A stretch of 64,000 nt of DNA, from positions 62,001 to 126,000 of the forward strand of contig NZ_QLMA01000001.1 of the NCBI RefSeq assembly GCF_003259435.1, read 5' to 3'. This stretch comes from Chitinophaga dinghuensis (GTDB lineage: Bacteria > Bacteroidota > Bacteroidia > Chitinophagales > Chitinophagaceae). Of the stretch, positions 8,535 through 18,217 are shown in pieces. A program made the translations under genes and the position numbers. How positions within the stretch are numbered: position 1 is the first letter of the stretch; each line of letters begins with the position of its first letter. Below the pieces are notes generated by a model. It was not told the origin of the DNA. It saw only the letters and a program-made list of their open reading frames with translations, and did not search any database.

Positions 8535-11500
8535 CTAGAATGTTACATTAAGACCCAGGGCATACTGCTTCATGGTTGGATAACCAACACTAGCGCCAAT
8601 TTCAGGGTCAAGACCAGGATACTTGGTGATAGTCAACAGGTTCTCGCCGCTTACATAAATAATGGCCTTGCTGATAGATGCACGTTTAAGCAGACTTTCC
8701 GGGATCTGATAACCGATTTGCAGGTTTTTCAGCTTCAGGTAAGATGCATTATAGAGATAGAAATAATTGGCCAGACTATTCTGCGCGTCTGTATTGAGTT
8801 TCAGACGTGGATAAGTAGCATTGATATTATTCGCAGGATCAGCCGGATTGGCATCATTGTAATAGTAGTGATCGTTGGCCACTGTCAGACCGATAGCATT
8901 ACCGGCAGAAGTCACGGAGCTCAGGTAACCACGGTCGTTGTAGTAGTACTGGAATCCGGCACTTCCTGCCCAGATCATATTCACATAGAAACCTTTCCAG
9001 AATGCGCTTAAATTAAAACCATAGTTATATTTAGGCGTTGCGCTGGTGCCGGAAAATGTTCTGTCGTAGTTGTTACCATAAATACCATCTCCATTCGTAT
9101 CGGCATAAATGAAATCGCCATACCAGATTTTACCTTTATCCACACCTTGCGTAGGCAGGAACGTATAACCGGCACTCATCATGTCTTTTACCCACTGGAG
9201 ATCTTTTGGAGTACGAATCATACCGTCTTTAGGACCGCCATTAATGTTGACGCTACCATCCGCTTTATAGTAAGAACCATCGCCGGAGTACAGTTTATTC
9301 AGATAATATTCATCGATCTGATGACCTTCCACACGGTAGTTGTTGCTGCTGCTGGATGCTACCTTTCCAATATTGGAAGACCATACTTTATTGCCATTGG
9401 CATCCGTGGTCCAACCTTCCTGGAATGCGCCACGGTATTGTGTAATAACGTTCTTGTTGTATGCGAAGTTACCGCCAATGGTAAAGTCTACTTCCCCAAA
9501 TTTATGATTGTAGCTGGCTATTACTTCAATCCCTTTGTTGTTTACAGTAGCTGTATTTACAGTTGGGGCAGTGGCATTACCTACGGTCAGTGGAATGGGA
9601 GGAGTGGTGATGATACCGTTGGTAGTTTTGCTGTAATAGTCAACAGACACGTTCACAGCATTATTCAGGAAAGTTGCATCCACACCAACATCTGCGATAG
9701 CAGTAGCTTCCCAGAGCAGGAATGGATTCCCGAATTTAGTAACCGCTAATGCGTTCACTGCGGTGTTGTTGAAAGAGTAGTACACCTGGTTGTAGAGTGT
9801 CTGCCAGTCGTAGTTTCCTTTAGATCGGTCGCCACCGCCGTTGTTACCCAGTTTACCCCAGGAACCGCGCAGTTTCAGTTGTTGGAAACCTTTCAGATAT
9901 TCCTTCAGGAAGTTTTCTTCTGTCAGGCGCCATCCTGCGGAGAAAGAAGGGTAATAACCCCAGCGGGAAGCCGGCGCAAAACGGGAAGATCCATCATAGC
10001 GGAGATTGGCTTCAAAGAGATATTTATTCCGGTATGCATAGTTCACACGGCCAAACCAGCTGCGAAGCGCGTTATCATACTCCGTACCATCGAAAACGTT
10101 ATTAGTATTACCTGCTACGTTAATGTTGGTAACATCCTGGGAGATTAATCCTTTTCTGCTGGCGAAATCGCGGTTGTAGTAATAGTAGTTCTGATTATAA
10201 CCTACCAACGCGCTAAAGTCATGTCCGCCTTTGAAAGTAGTGGAATAACGCAGTACGTTATCGAAGGTGGTGGTGAAATCTTTATTATGTTCTACGCTGG
10301 TGGTAAGCTGGTCAGGAGTAGCAGCCGGGGATTTGGCTACATTGGTAGAAAGATCCCACTTTGCAAAAGGTACATCATGATACTGTTTGTCCTGGAAACG
10401 CGTCTGGTAGTTAAACTTGGTTTCAAAAGTCAGTCCTTTGAGGATAGAGATAGTGGCATAAACAGTGGAGTTGAATCTGTTCTGCACATTTTTACCAGCT
10501 ACGTTATTTAGGTATAACAAAATGTTATTGGCTGTCTGGGATTCTTCCAGTGCGGTAGGGAAACCATATTTACCATCGTAAATGGCAGGTACGCCCGGTG
10601 TCGTCTGACGCAGATAGTTGAAGGCATTATCAGTATTACCTAACCCAAACGATTCCTGTGATGCAAACGTTTGCGTTCCAACGGTAATAAATTTATTGAT
10701 TTTGCTGTCCACATTCAAACGGATCTGATAGCGTTTAGCTTCTGTATGATCCATGGTACCAGGGTTGTTCAGGTAGCCGGCAGACAATAAGTAGGTTGAT
10801 TTTTCTCCACCGCCGGCAACAGATAAGTTATGCTGTTGCAGGATGTTGTGTTTGAAAATAGTCTTAGACCAGTCTGTATTTGAATACACCACGGAATTCG
10901 GGATACCTACTGCATTCAGGTCATTAGGATGCTGATCGGCATTGATCCAGGTGTCTATGGTGGATTGTTTGAATAACTCTGCCTGTCCGAGGTTACGGGC
11001 ACTCTCATTATAGAGTTTCATGTAACGAACATAGTCGTTCACAAATTCAGGCATATTACTCGGTTGTACGGTAGACATAGTACCGCTGTATGTAACAGTG
11101 GTACGGTTGCGGCTACCTTTTTTGGTGGTTATCAGGATTACACCGTTTGCTGCCAGTGTACCATAAATGGAAGAAGAGGCCGCGTCTTTCAATACTGAAA
11201 TACTTTCTATATCTGTCGGATTAACGGCATCCATAGATCCGATAATACCGTCAATTACTACCAGGGGATCGCTGTTGTTCAGCGTACCTGTACCGCGTAC
11301 GCGGATGGTGGCCCCATCAGATCCCGGTTTACCGGAACTCTGACGCACCTGCAAGCCAGGACTCAGCCCCGCCAATGCGCTGGAAACGTTGGTTACCGGA
11401 CGGTTCTCAATACTTTTGCTGGTAACGGTTGCTACAGCTCCGGTCAGGTTCACACGCTTTTGGGTGGCATAACCTACCACCACTACATCTGTCAGGTCTG

Positions 11501-12125
11501 CATTTTTTTGCTTCAGGGTAACTACTACGGATGTACGACCTTGCAGATTGATTTCCTGTCTTTCGAAACCAATGTAATCTACTACCAGTACGCCATTTTC
11601 AGGGTTGATATCCTTTAACAGGAAAGCCCCGTTCGCATCTGTCATAGCGCGTTTGGTGGTACCTTTGAGCACCACTGATGCACCAGGAAGTAGTTCTCCT
11701 TTTTCATTCACCACCTGCCCTTTTAAATCGACAGTCTGCGTTACATCTAAATGCGCTTTTTCTTTTTTGGCGTCTACAACAATTACTTTTTCCACGATGG
11801 AATAAGTCAGGGGTTGACCTTGAAAACAAGCGTCCAGTGCAGATCTTAGATCTACGTTGGTAACGGAAATGGTTACACGTTGAGCTTTGGAAAGCATTTC
11901 ATCACGGTACATGAAATTGTATCCGGTTTGTTGGGTAATGCTTTTAAAGATTTCGGTAATAGGTGCATTGCTTTTATGCAATGTCAATGTTTGTGAATAA
12001 CCGAGCGCTACCACCTGCAGGGAAATAAATACCAGCAGAAATGTGGTTAGTTTGGCTACCCGGAGCGTTGTTGAATAACGGGATTTTATGGCATGCAGCA
12101 TCCCATTGTACTGAGTGGACCTCAT
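8535..12125 (-). CDS. SusC/RagA TonB-dependent transducer with N-terminal STN domain
   Basis: This is an outer-membrane TonB-dependent transporter of 1196 residues that also signals. The order is signal sequence (ending about residue 44), STN domain (about 48-118, with YNFMYRDEML), carboxypeptidase-D-regulatory-like domain (about 131-205), plug (about 212-330) and barrel. In this family the STN domain contacts the periplasmic part of a FecR-type anti-sigma factor, and exactly such a gene with its ECF sigma factor lies directly upstream. This gives a substrate-responsive loop: import, STN-FecR contact, sigma release, operon transcription. Met9 (12101) is an alternative start. The plug signature ESISVLKDAASSSIYGTLAA is clear. 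Substrate is unknown. Confidence 0.96.
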   Translation of the reverse strand: MRSTQYNGMLHAIKSRYSTTLRVAKLTTFLLVFISLQVVALGYSQTLTLHKSNAPITEIFKSITQQTGYNFMYRDEMLSKAQRVTISVTNVDLRSALDACFQGQPLTYSIVEKVIVVDAKKEKAHLDVTQTVDLKGQVVNEKGELLPGASVVLKGTTKRAMTDANGAFLLKDINPENGVLVVDYIGFERQEINLQGRTSVVVTLKQKNADLTDVVVVGYATQKRVNLTGAVATVTSKSIENRPVTNVSSALAGLSPGLQVRQSSGKPGSDGATIRVRGTGTLNNSDPLVVIDGIIGSMDAVNPTDIESISVLKDAASSSIYGTLAANGVILITTKKGSRNRTTVTYSGTMSTVQPSNMPEFVNDYVRYMKLYNESARNLGQAELFKQSTIDTWINADQHPNDLNAVGIPNSVVYSNTDWSKTIFKHNILQQHNLSVAGGGEKSTYLLSAGYLNNPGTMDHTEAKRYQIRLNVDSKINKFITVGTQTFASQESFGLGNTDNAFNYLRQTTPGVPAIYDGKYGFPTALEESQTANNILLYLNNVAGKNVQNRFNSTVYATISILKGLTFETKFNYQTRFQDKQYHDVPFAKWDLSTNVAKSPAATPDQLTTSVEHNKDFTTTFDNVLRYSTTFKGGHDFSALVGYNQNYYYYNRDFASRKGLISQDVTNINVAGNTNNVFDGTEYDNALRSWFGRVNYAYRNKYLFEANLRYDGSSRFAPASRWGYYPSFSAGWRLTEENFLKEYLKGFQQLKLRGSWGKLGNNGGGDRSKGNYDWQTLYNQVYYSFNNTAVNALAVTKFGNPFLLWEATAIADVGVDATFLNNAVNVSVDYYSKTTNGIITTPPIPLTVGNATAPTVNTATVNNKGIEVIASYNHKFGEVDFTIGGNFAYNKNVITQYRGAFQEGWTTDANGNKVWSSNIGKVASSSSNNYRVEGHQIDEYYLNKLYSGDGSYYKADGSVNINGGPKDGMIRTPKDLQWVKDMMSAGYTFLPTQGVDKGKIWYGDFIYADTNGDGIYGNNYDRTFSGTSATPKYNYGFNLSAFWKGFYVNMIWAGSAGFQYYYNDRGYLSSVTSAGNAIGLTVANDHYYYNDANPADPANNINATYPRLKLNTDAQNSLANYFYLYNASYLKLKNLQIGYQIPESLLKRASISKAIIYVSGENLLTITKYPGLDPEIGASVGYPTMKQYALGLNVTF

Positions 12126-12284
12126 ACATCAGCGTGTTTGGTGAATTATAATTGTACCGGAATAGAATAGCAATGGTCACTACGGCAGTGTGACCCAGTC
12201 GTCGTTTTACCTTGAAATTTTCATTGTCCTAATACTTATCAGTTGTTATACGATATCAGTTTTTGTGTTATTGGAATAGCTACG

Positions 12285-13421
12285 TCAATTCTTATTGACA
12301 ATCAGTTTGCGATCATTTAGTTGACAGTGAATACCACTGAGTTCCAACATTTTCAATACATTTTCCAGATTGGTTGTCCTCGGAAATGCTGCACTGATAT
12401 GGCCTTCAGCGGCCCCTTCTTCAATTTGCAGTTGTAGGTCATACCATCTGGTAAGCTGTCTTAAAACAACAGCAATTTCTTCCCCGTTGAATTCAAATTT
12501 TCCTTCCTTCCAGGCAATCGCGGCATTTACATCGGCATTACTCACTGTAAATTGTTCCTCATGATTCAGAGAAGCCTGCTGTCCGGGAACCAGATGCTTG
12601 GTGACATTCGCATTGGCGACATTTAAAGAGCCTGTGAGAAGGGTAGTCGTGATCGTATTCTCATCAGGATATGCCATGATGTTGAAGGAGGTACCCAGTA
12701 CTTCCACTTTCATTTTGTTTACCTCCACAAAGAAAGGTTTGTTCCTATCAGCTGCGATTTCAAAATAGGCTTCTCCTGTCAGTTCTACGATTCTGTGATT
12801 ACCCGTAAAGCTGGTAGGATATTTCAGCGAACTGGCAGCATTCAGCCATACCTTGCTGCCATCCGGCAATACCACGGTAAACTGCCCTCCCTGCGGGGTT
12901 CGCAGCGTATTGTAATGCACAATATTGCTGGCATCATTACCCGCCTGGTCATAGACCAAGGATTTCCCTTGTACAGCCGCTCCATTGATGCTGGGCTGGA
13001 TACTATCGTCCAGGGCTACACTACTGCCATCATCCAGTAGTAGTACTGCTTTGTTAGTACCAGGAAGGATGGTGGAGGCAGGGTGAGACACGGTTGTTTT
13101 GGCATACATGGGGAACTTAGGTCTGGGCATGAACCTGAAACCTGCTCCCAGCAGTATGGCTACACTGGCAGCTATGGCGGCGCGTTTCATCCATAAAGGA
13201 TATACTTTCCGACGGCGGACTGGCGTCTCCACAACTTTATCCAGATTATCCTGTATCCTGCTGAAAATTTCATTCTCGCTGAAGCCAGGTACGGGAGGTA
13301 CCATAATTTCTGCGTCATCGAAGGAGTTGTACCACTGATTTACCAACGCACGTTCCTCTGCTGTGGCATCCCCACGCAGATACTTTTCTATGGCGTTTAA
13401 TAGATCCTGGTTTTCTTTCAT
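12285..13421 (-). CDS. FecR-family anti-sigma factor with DUF4974-type C-terminus
   Basis: This is an inner-membrane regulator that holds the ECF sigma factor inactive until the outer-membrane transducer signals. Visible parts are an N-terminal cytoplasmic region (1-75), one membrane helix (about 79-96), a periplasmic FecR domain (about 170-275, with LPDGSKVWLNAASSLKYP) and a C-terminal DUF4974-like domain (about 310-375), which is usual in Bacteroidota FecR proteins and probably meets the STN domain. It lies between the sigma factor gene (65 bp upstream) and susC (159 bp downstream), the standard order. All expected parts are present, at 378 residues. Confidence 0.95.
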   Translation of the reverse strand: MKENQDLLNAIEKYLRGDATAEERALVNQWYNSFDDAEIMVPPVPGFSENEIFSRIQDNLDKVVETPVRRRKVYPLWMKRAAIAASVAILLGAGFRFMPRPKFPMYAKTTVSHPASTILPGTNKAVLLLDDGSSVALDDSIQPSINGAAVQGKSLVYDQAGNDASNIVHYNTLRTPQGGQFTVVLPDGSKVWLNAASSLKYPTSFTGNHRIVELTGEAYFEIAADRNKPFFVEVNKMKVEVLGTSFNIMAYPDENTITTTLLTGSLNVANANVTKHLVPGQQASLNHEEQFTVSNADVNAAIAWKEGKFEFNGEEIAVVLRQLTRWYDLQLQIEEGAAEGHISAAFPRTTNLENVLKMLELSGIHCQLNDRKLIVNKN

Positions 13422-13486
13422 AACGAGTCATTACAAGGGTTAGTCGAACAACTAAAGGAAATCCCCTACGTCGTTCTGAAAAAAAG

Positions 13487-14053
13487 TTAAAAAAAGGTGG
13501 AAAAGAGATGTTTAATGTTCCCTTTCAGGTGCCGTAACGCTTTAGTGATTTGGTTTTCCACGGTTTTATGAGAAATATTCAGCGTTTGGGCAATTTCCTT
13601 TACGGGCATACCTTGTTCCCGGCTGTATTGGAAAATGAGCCGGCATTTTTCGGGAAGTTTGTTTACTTCTTCCTGCAGGAGCTGCTGGATATGTTTAAAT
13701 TGAAGGGCTGCATCAGGGGCATTTGATGGAACAGGCATATCGGTACTATATACTTGCTGATATTGGCGGAGTAACTGTTCCCGACGGAAACGATCCAGGA
13801 TCTTGTATTTGACGGCAGTAGCCAGATAGGCGCCGGCATTATTGATCTGATGATTATGCCGTTGGTTCCAGAGACTGATAAATACATCTTGTACAATGTC
13901 TTCGGCGGCCTGTATATCTGATAGTCTGTTGAATGCCAATGCCAGCAGCTTCTCCCGATAAGCCTCGTAGATTTCAGTGAAGGCGGCGGCATCATTATCC
14001 CGCAGCCGTTCCATCCACAAAATATCGTTGTTTGGTTGATCTGTCATCGACAT
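13487..14053 (-). CDS. ECF RNA polymerase sigma factor (Bacteroidota FecI-like)
   Basis: This is a specialised sigma factor of 188 residues that directs RNA polymerase to the neighbouring SusCD operon when released by FecR. Region 2 is at about residues 25-95 (AEDIVQDVFISLWNQR) and region 4 at about 130-180 (LPEKCRLIFQYSREQGMPV followed by an HTH, EIAQTLNISHKTVENQITKA). Met3 is a possible alternative start. No promoter resembling a known ECF site could be identified upstream of susC by eye. Confidence 0.95.
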   Translation of the reverse strand: MSMTDQPNNDILWMERLRDNDAAAFTEIYEAYREKLLALAFNRLSDIQAAEDIVQDVFISLWNQRHNHQINNAGAYLATAVKYKILDRFRREQLLRQYQQVYSTDMPVPSNAPDAALQFKHIQQLLQEEVNKLPEKCRLIFQYSREQGMPVKEIAQTLNISHKTVENQITKALRHLKGNIKHLFSTFF

Positions 14054-14118
14054 ATGTCACAAGTACGTATGCGATATTAAAAATAATTTTTGGATTCACA
14101 TATTTATCATGCAATCTT

Positions 14119-14748
14119 TCATACTCTCGTGGCATATTCCCCGATCAATTTCTGGTAGGGATGCGGTTCATAACCCGCATCCAGCAACGGAGCAAATTTA
14201 AACTGTACTTGCTTTAAAGTAATCAGTGCCGCTTCTTCCGCATTGGTAGGATGAAATGTACTGCAAGCTGCATCCATTAATCGCTCGTCCGAAATAGGAC
14301 GTTGACACTGCTCACAGTGATTATACCAATATACCTGAGGATCAGTTTCCAGCTGTACTGGCCGGAATTGTGGAAATGCATCTTCCAACAGATTCCGGAG
14401 ATTATCCGAAATAGTGGTGATCTGGTGAAAAAGGACAAAAAAATCCTGTTCCAGCCAAACCGGTTCATCCCTTTCATTGATATCTTTCTCATAAAACTGT
14501 TCTGCCCCAATGGCAATAACATGATTGGTATGCCCACAATGTGGACAAACTGTTTTCCCCCTGGCTATCAGTACGGTTTCTGGAAGAATCAAATAGGCAT
14601 TGTCTGGCAGTATCCATTTTTCTAACTCCTTCAATCTGCCATAGAAGGCATCCGGCAGTATCCAGACGTTCGCATCAGTATTATATACGGCGCCTGCTGC
14701 CAGGGCCTGCACTTTGTCTGCCTCAGGAACATTCAGTAATAATGACAT
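14119..14748 (-). CDS. Zinc-ribbon protein with DUF5710-like N-terminus
   Basis: I do not know a function for this 209-residue protein. The N-terminus (about 1-48, LLNVPEADKVQALAAGAVYN followed by DANVWILP) resembles the DUF5710 module, in which a short fold with a conserved tryptophan occurs near primases and other DNA-related proteins. Two Cys-x-x-Cys pairs follow, Cys68/Cys71 (CPHCGH) and Cys145/Cys148 (CEQCQR), and could bind one zinc together. No signal peptide or membrane segment is seen, so it is cytoplasmic. It lies alone between the sigma factor and a VOC protein. The domain match is by eye and tentative. Confidence 0.75.
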   Translation of the reverse strand: MSLLLNVPEADKVQALAAGAVYNTDANVWILPDAFYGRLKELEKWILPDNAYLILPETVLIARGKTVCPHCGHTNHVIAIGAEQFYEKDINERDEPVWLEQDFFVLFHQITTISDNLRNLLEDAFPQFRPVQLETDPQVYWYNHCEQCQRPISDERLMDAACSTFHPTNAEEAALITLKQVQFKFAPLLDAGYEPHPYQKLIGEYATRV

Positions 14749-14813
14749 AATACGGGTATGAAAAATTCAATTGATAACTGAATTTATGAAAAATCCCGCA
14801 AAGGCTGCACCTA

Positions 14814-15275
14814 TCAATAAGTATCATTATTTATTTCCAGCCAGTAGCCATCCGGGTCTTTCAGGTAAACTTGTTTTACGCCATCCACCCGGTTGGTAAT
14901 GCCTCCTGGCTTCCCTGGCCAGTCTTCATAAGCAATATTATTTTTTCGAAGATTGGCCAGAAATTCTTCCATTGAGGCCACAGAGAAACAAAGATGGGCG
15001 TTTTTGTCGTGAGGGACAGCGGCCGTTGCACCTGAAATAATATGTACCTGCGCATGCGGACCTACCTTAAACCAACTATGGCGGCCATCTTTAAATGGTT
15101 CGTCCATGGTTTCAAGGCCAATAATATCCCGGTAGAAAGTGGTGCTTTGCTCCAGGTTCACCACGTAAATGGCTATATGATTCAGGGAAGGTTTTTTCAT
15201 GGACTGAGCAGTCGCAAACGTGGAAAAGCCGGTGAGTGCCAGGGCAGTCAATCCGGACAGCAGTAACTTTTTCAT
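14814..15275 (-). CDS. Exported VOC (glyoxalase/dioxygenase-fold) family protein
   Basis: This 153-residue protein has a signal peptide (about 1-24) and a single vicinal-oxygen-chelate module. Metal-ligand candidates are His33 (LNHIAIYV), His94 (NAHLCFSV) and Glu147 (DGYWLEIN), matching the usual His/His/Glu layout. VOC proteins include glyoxalase I, fosfomycin-resistance proteins and ring-cleaving dioxygenases; the sequence does not settle which. Most VOC enzymes are cytoplasmic, so export is somewhat unusual, although secreted members are common in Bacteroidota. The next gene upstream has the same orientation (42 bp gap), so they may share a transcript. Confidence 0.9.
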   Translation of the reverse strand: MKKLLLSGLTALALTGFSTFATAQSMKKPSLNHIAIYVVNLEQSTTFYRDIIGLETMDEPFKDGRHSWFKVGPHAQVHIISGATAAVPHDKNAHLCFSVASMEEFLANLRKNNIAYEDWPGKPGGITNRVDGVKQVYLKDPDGYWLEINNDTY

Positions 15276-15317
15276 ATTACAAGATAACTATCCGGATCGA
15301 CTGATGCAAGGTCTTTA

Positions 15318-16400
15318 TCAGTTACTTTTAAATGCGATCGACTGAATAACGATATCCAGTTTTTTCAGTGCAGGCATGTCTGAACGCAATTTTTTATCGC
15401 CGGTCACCTGGTCATATTGTTTAGGATCGCCGGTATTATTGGCTTTCAGCAAGATAGTAACGCCTTTGCCATCAAGCTGACCGCCTTCCCAACTGATAAC
15501 CATTCCGCCATCAGCCCATTCAAAACCATTGATTTTGAAGGCGCGGCCGTTAATTTTATTGAGTTTTTCCAGCGGATCGCCTGGTTTTATTCCAAAAGGC
15601 GTTTTCCATTTGGTATGTTCATGAGCGAAAATCAGGACATTGCCATTATCGCCGTCCATATTGATTTCCAGTTCATCATCTGATTCCGGATACACCACAT
15701 AGGCAATTTTACCGGTGGCATTCCCGCCAATATCGCTACCATCGCGTTGTCCGATATTCTCTTTCCCATAAAGTGTTGCCAGTTGATCGGTGGTGCGGGC
15801 CTGGAAAACAGGTTTTACTTCCCAATTACGTGTATCCACTGGCGTTGGAGCGGCAGCAGCGGTTGCAGTAGCATTTTCTGTTGCAGTTTCGCCAGAGGAT
15901 GCTGCGGCAGGAGCGGCGTGATTACCGGCCGACTGCACGGCAGCTACAGGAGCAGCTGCGGTGATATTGCCGGTATGAGGTCCGGTATAGGTGACCAGAA
16001 AATCCTTTTTATCATCCAGCAACTCCTTGGTCTGATCTTTATATTTATTGGCCGTGTAAGTGGCTACCGGAAAAACATTATTGGTTTTCAGACCCATCTC
16101 ACGGAGATTTTCAATAAATCGTTGCCGGTTACAATCGCTGTATTGATACAGATATTTTAATGCGGCATCCAATGCCACAGGATCTTTACTGAGATTGGTA
16201 ACGGTGGAGTCTATATCCAGCCCGCCAGCGCCACTGCGGGTAAGCTGTTCCGCGATATAGCCCATGATAGAATCATTTTTCAGCTGATAATGGTAGGCTG
16301 CCCGGGAAGAGAAATCGTCAATAATGTTTTGCGCCAGCTTGCTCTGCGCCTGTAGAGCGAGAGGAGCTGCAAAGAGGAACAATGCGAGAAACCTTTTCAT
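15318..16400 (-). CDS. Secreted protein of unknown function
   Basis: I do not recognise this 360-residue protein. It has a signal peptide (about 1-18, ending LALQAQ), a helical N-terminal part (about 20-130), an Ala/Thr-rich low-complexity linker (about 145-190) and a C-terminal part (about 200-360) rich in short beta-type stretches that contains DGKGVTILLKANNTGDPKQY. The linker suggests two separate folded domains. It is divergent from the TPM-domain gene and probably co-transcribed with the VOC gene downstream. No catalytic motif stands out. Confidence 0.8.
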   Translation of the reverse strand: MKRFLALFLFAAPLALQAQSKLAQNIIDDFSSRAAYHYQLKNDSIMGYIAEQLTRSGAGGLDIDSTVTNLSKDPVALDAALKYLYQYSDCNRQRFIENLREMGLKTNNVFPVATYTANKYKDQTKELLDDKKDFLVTYTGPHTGNITAAAPVAAVQSAGNHAAPAAASSGETATENATATAAAAPTPVDTRNWEVKPVFQARTTDQLATLYGKENIGQRDGSDIGGNATGKIAYVVYPESDDELEINMDGDNGNVLIFAHEHTKWKTPFGIKPGDPLEKLNKINGRAFKINGFEWADGGMVISWEGGQLDGKGVTILLKANNTGDPKQYDQVTGDKKLRSDMPALKKLDIVIQSIAFKSN

Positions 16401-16576
16401 ATACGCTGTTTAATGAGAAATTCTACGTTTACTAATTTAATTATATTTTATGATAGCCGGATAAATAACGGCTCAAATGCACAAAGGTTACTTTAATAAC
16501 GTCTGTCCGACAGAATAATTTTCTTCCTACCGGTAATTCATTCTTTTATATTCGCATTTCAAAACGAGATGTCTGC

Positions 16577-18160
16577 ATGAAATACAGGTCTTTACTGCTG
16601 GCGATGTTGGTATTGTTATTCTCCTGCCGGCAGGAGAAGCATAAATTCTCTCCCCAGGATATCCCCGATCCCAAGCAACAAGGTGGCGGTTATGTGAGTG
16701 ATCCCAAACATATGTTGTCCGATGCCACCGTATCGGAATTAAATGGTATGCTGTCTGCACTCGACCAGGATGGGACAGCACAGGTAGCGGTGGTATTACA
16801 AAACGAGATTGGCGACAATGATCCTAAAGAATTTGCGCACCAGCTTTTCAACACCTGGGGTATTGGCCGCAAAGAAACCAATAACGGCTTACTGATTTTC
16901 CTTGTTAAAGATGCCCATAAACTGGTATTTGAAACGGGCAAAGGCCTGGAGGGCGACCTGCCGGATATTCTCTGTTTCCACATTCAGCAGGAATACATGA
17001 TTCCCAAAATTAAAGAGGATAACTATGATGAAGCCTTTATCGATGGCGTAAAAGCCGTAACAGCACAGTTGAAAACAGGAAATTATGCCTATGATAATGA
17101 GCCTTCGGCAGACGCGGTTCCTCCGCCCGACAGCTCCCTCTTATCAGAAAGTGCAGGAGACTCCCTCGTTTATGCCCCTCAACAAGTATTTGGAAACCCC
17201 GACGTTTCAAACCAGGAATATGTGGATAACTCTCCTGGCGCCGGGTTTGTCATCTGCCTGTTCATCTGCTTTATTTTCTCTATCGGTTTAATGTATGCCT
17301 GGTTTGGCCGTAAGCCGAAGAAAAGAAAGGACTCAACAGACGGAGATGTAATGCCGCTCAGCATAAATGAAACGGCTAATGAATTCCTCCGACCAGGATG
17401 GATTGGACTGTTGATCATCAATTTAACTGCTATTGTTACGCTTTGGACCATGGAGTCTGCCTGGAGTATGCGCATGGGCTTCTTCAAGGTACTGCTGGTA
17501 TATTATGTATGCTGGGCGGTGTTCATGCATATTGCTGTACTGATAATAAGATTGAGGGCAGAAGTGGCGCTGAAAGGGGCAGACCGGCACACCCGCTGGC
17601 AACGGCTCAATTCCGCGCATAAAAACCTGGATTTCGCAGGGTTTCTGTTTCCGCTGCCTTTCCTGTTAATATATATGCGCCTTTTCCACCGGTATATGCT
17701 GAAGCTACGGAACGAACCTTATAACTGTCCGCATTGCAACCGAGCCATGCACAAACTGGATGAAAAAACTGAAGATCCTTTCCTGGATAAAGCCCAGATA
17801 ATTGAAGAGAAACTGCATTCTGTGGATTATGATGTCTGGATTTGCGATAACGATCATTATAAAATGGTCCTGGATTATACGGATCTGCACACAGTGGTGG
17901 CGGAATGTCCAAGCTGCCATCATAAAACATATCAGTGTAAAAAATCAAAAACGCAGAAGCGGGCTACTACATCTTCCACGGGCTGGGGTTTAAAAACGTA
18001 TCTCTGTGCAGCCTGTGCTTTTACGGCAGATTATAAGTTTATCATTCCTAAGATATCCTCTTCATCTTCCTCCAGCTCCTCTTCTGGCAGTTCGTCTTCT
18101 TCCAGCTCTTCCTGGGGTGGCGGCTCTTCTGGTGGCGGTGGCGCCAGCAGCAGTTGGTAG
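16577..18160 (+). CDS. TPM-domain membrane lipoprotein with zinc ribbons and Ser/Gly tail
   Basis: This 527-residue protein starts with a lipoprotein signal (Cys17, LLFSCRQ) and a TPM domain (about 38-165), named for TLP18.3/Psb32/MOLO-1, which in some proteins has phosphatase activity or assists membrane-protein repair. Membrane helices follow near 222-243, 273-292, 300-322 and 350-368. Two cysteine pairs, CPHCNR (about 388) and CPSCHH (about 447), suggest a zinc ribbon. The last 45 residues are almost only Ser and Gly with a few Trp, like the tails of YgcG-type proteins. It stands alone and is divergent from the unknown secreted protein at 15318-16400. Confidence 0.88.
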   Translation: MKYRSLLLAMLVLLFSCRQEKHKFSPQDIPDPKQQGGGYVSDPKHMLSDATVSELNGMLSALDQDGTAQVAVVLQNEIGDNDPKEFAHQLFNTWGIGRKETNNGLLIFLVKDAHKLVFETGKGLEGDLPDILCFHIQQEYMIPKIKEDNYDEAFIDGVKAVTAQLKTGNYAYDNEPSADAVPPPDSSLLSESAGDSLVYAPQQVFGNPDVSNQEYVDNSPGAGFVICLFICFIFSIGLMYAWFGRKPKKRKDSTDGDVMPLSINETANEFLRPGWIGLLIINLTAIVTLWTMESAWSMRMGFFKVLLVYYVCWAVFMHIAVLIIRLRAEVALKGADRHTRWQRLNSAHKNLDFAGFLFPLPFLLIYMRLFHRYMLKLRNEPYNCPHCNRAMHKLDEKTEDPFLDKAQIIEEKLHSVDYDVWICDNDHYKMVLDYTDLHTVVAECPSCHHKTYQCKKSKTQKRATTSSTGWGLKTYLCAACAFTADYKFIIPKISSSSSSSSSSGSSSSSSSSWGGGSSGGGGASSSW

Positions 18161-18194
18161 CAAAAAAAAGGGCTTCACCGGAAGGTGAAGCCCT
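18161..18194 (-). terminator. Intrinsic terminator of the DUF6515-like gene
   Basis: GGGCTTCACC (18170-18179) pairs perfectly with GGTGAAGCCC (18184-18193) around a GGAA loop. On the minus strand the stem is followed by a T-run of eight, so it ends the 18218-19054 transcript. The plus-strand side has no T-run. Confidence 0.88.
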
Positions 18195-18217
18195 GTAGAC
18201 TTATTCATTCATGTCAA

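Noticed and set aside
18040-18160. Possible microsatellite in the Ser/Gly tail of the TPM protein
   Set aside because: The tail is coding and uses mixed serine codons, and similar tails are normal for YgcG-type proteins.
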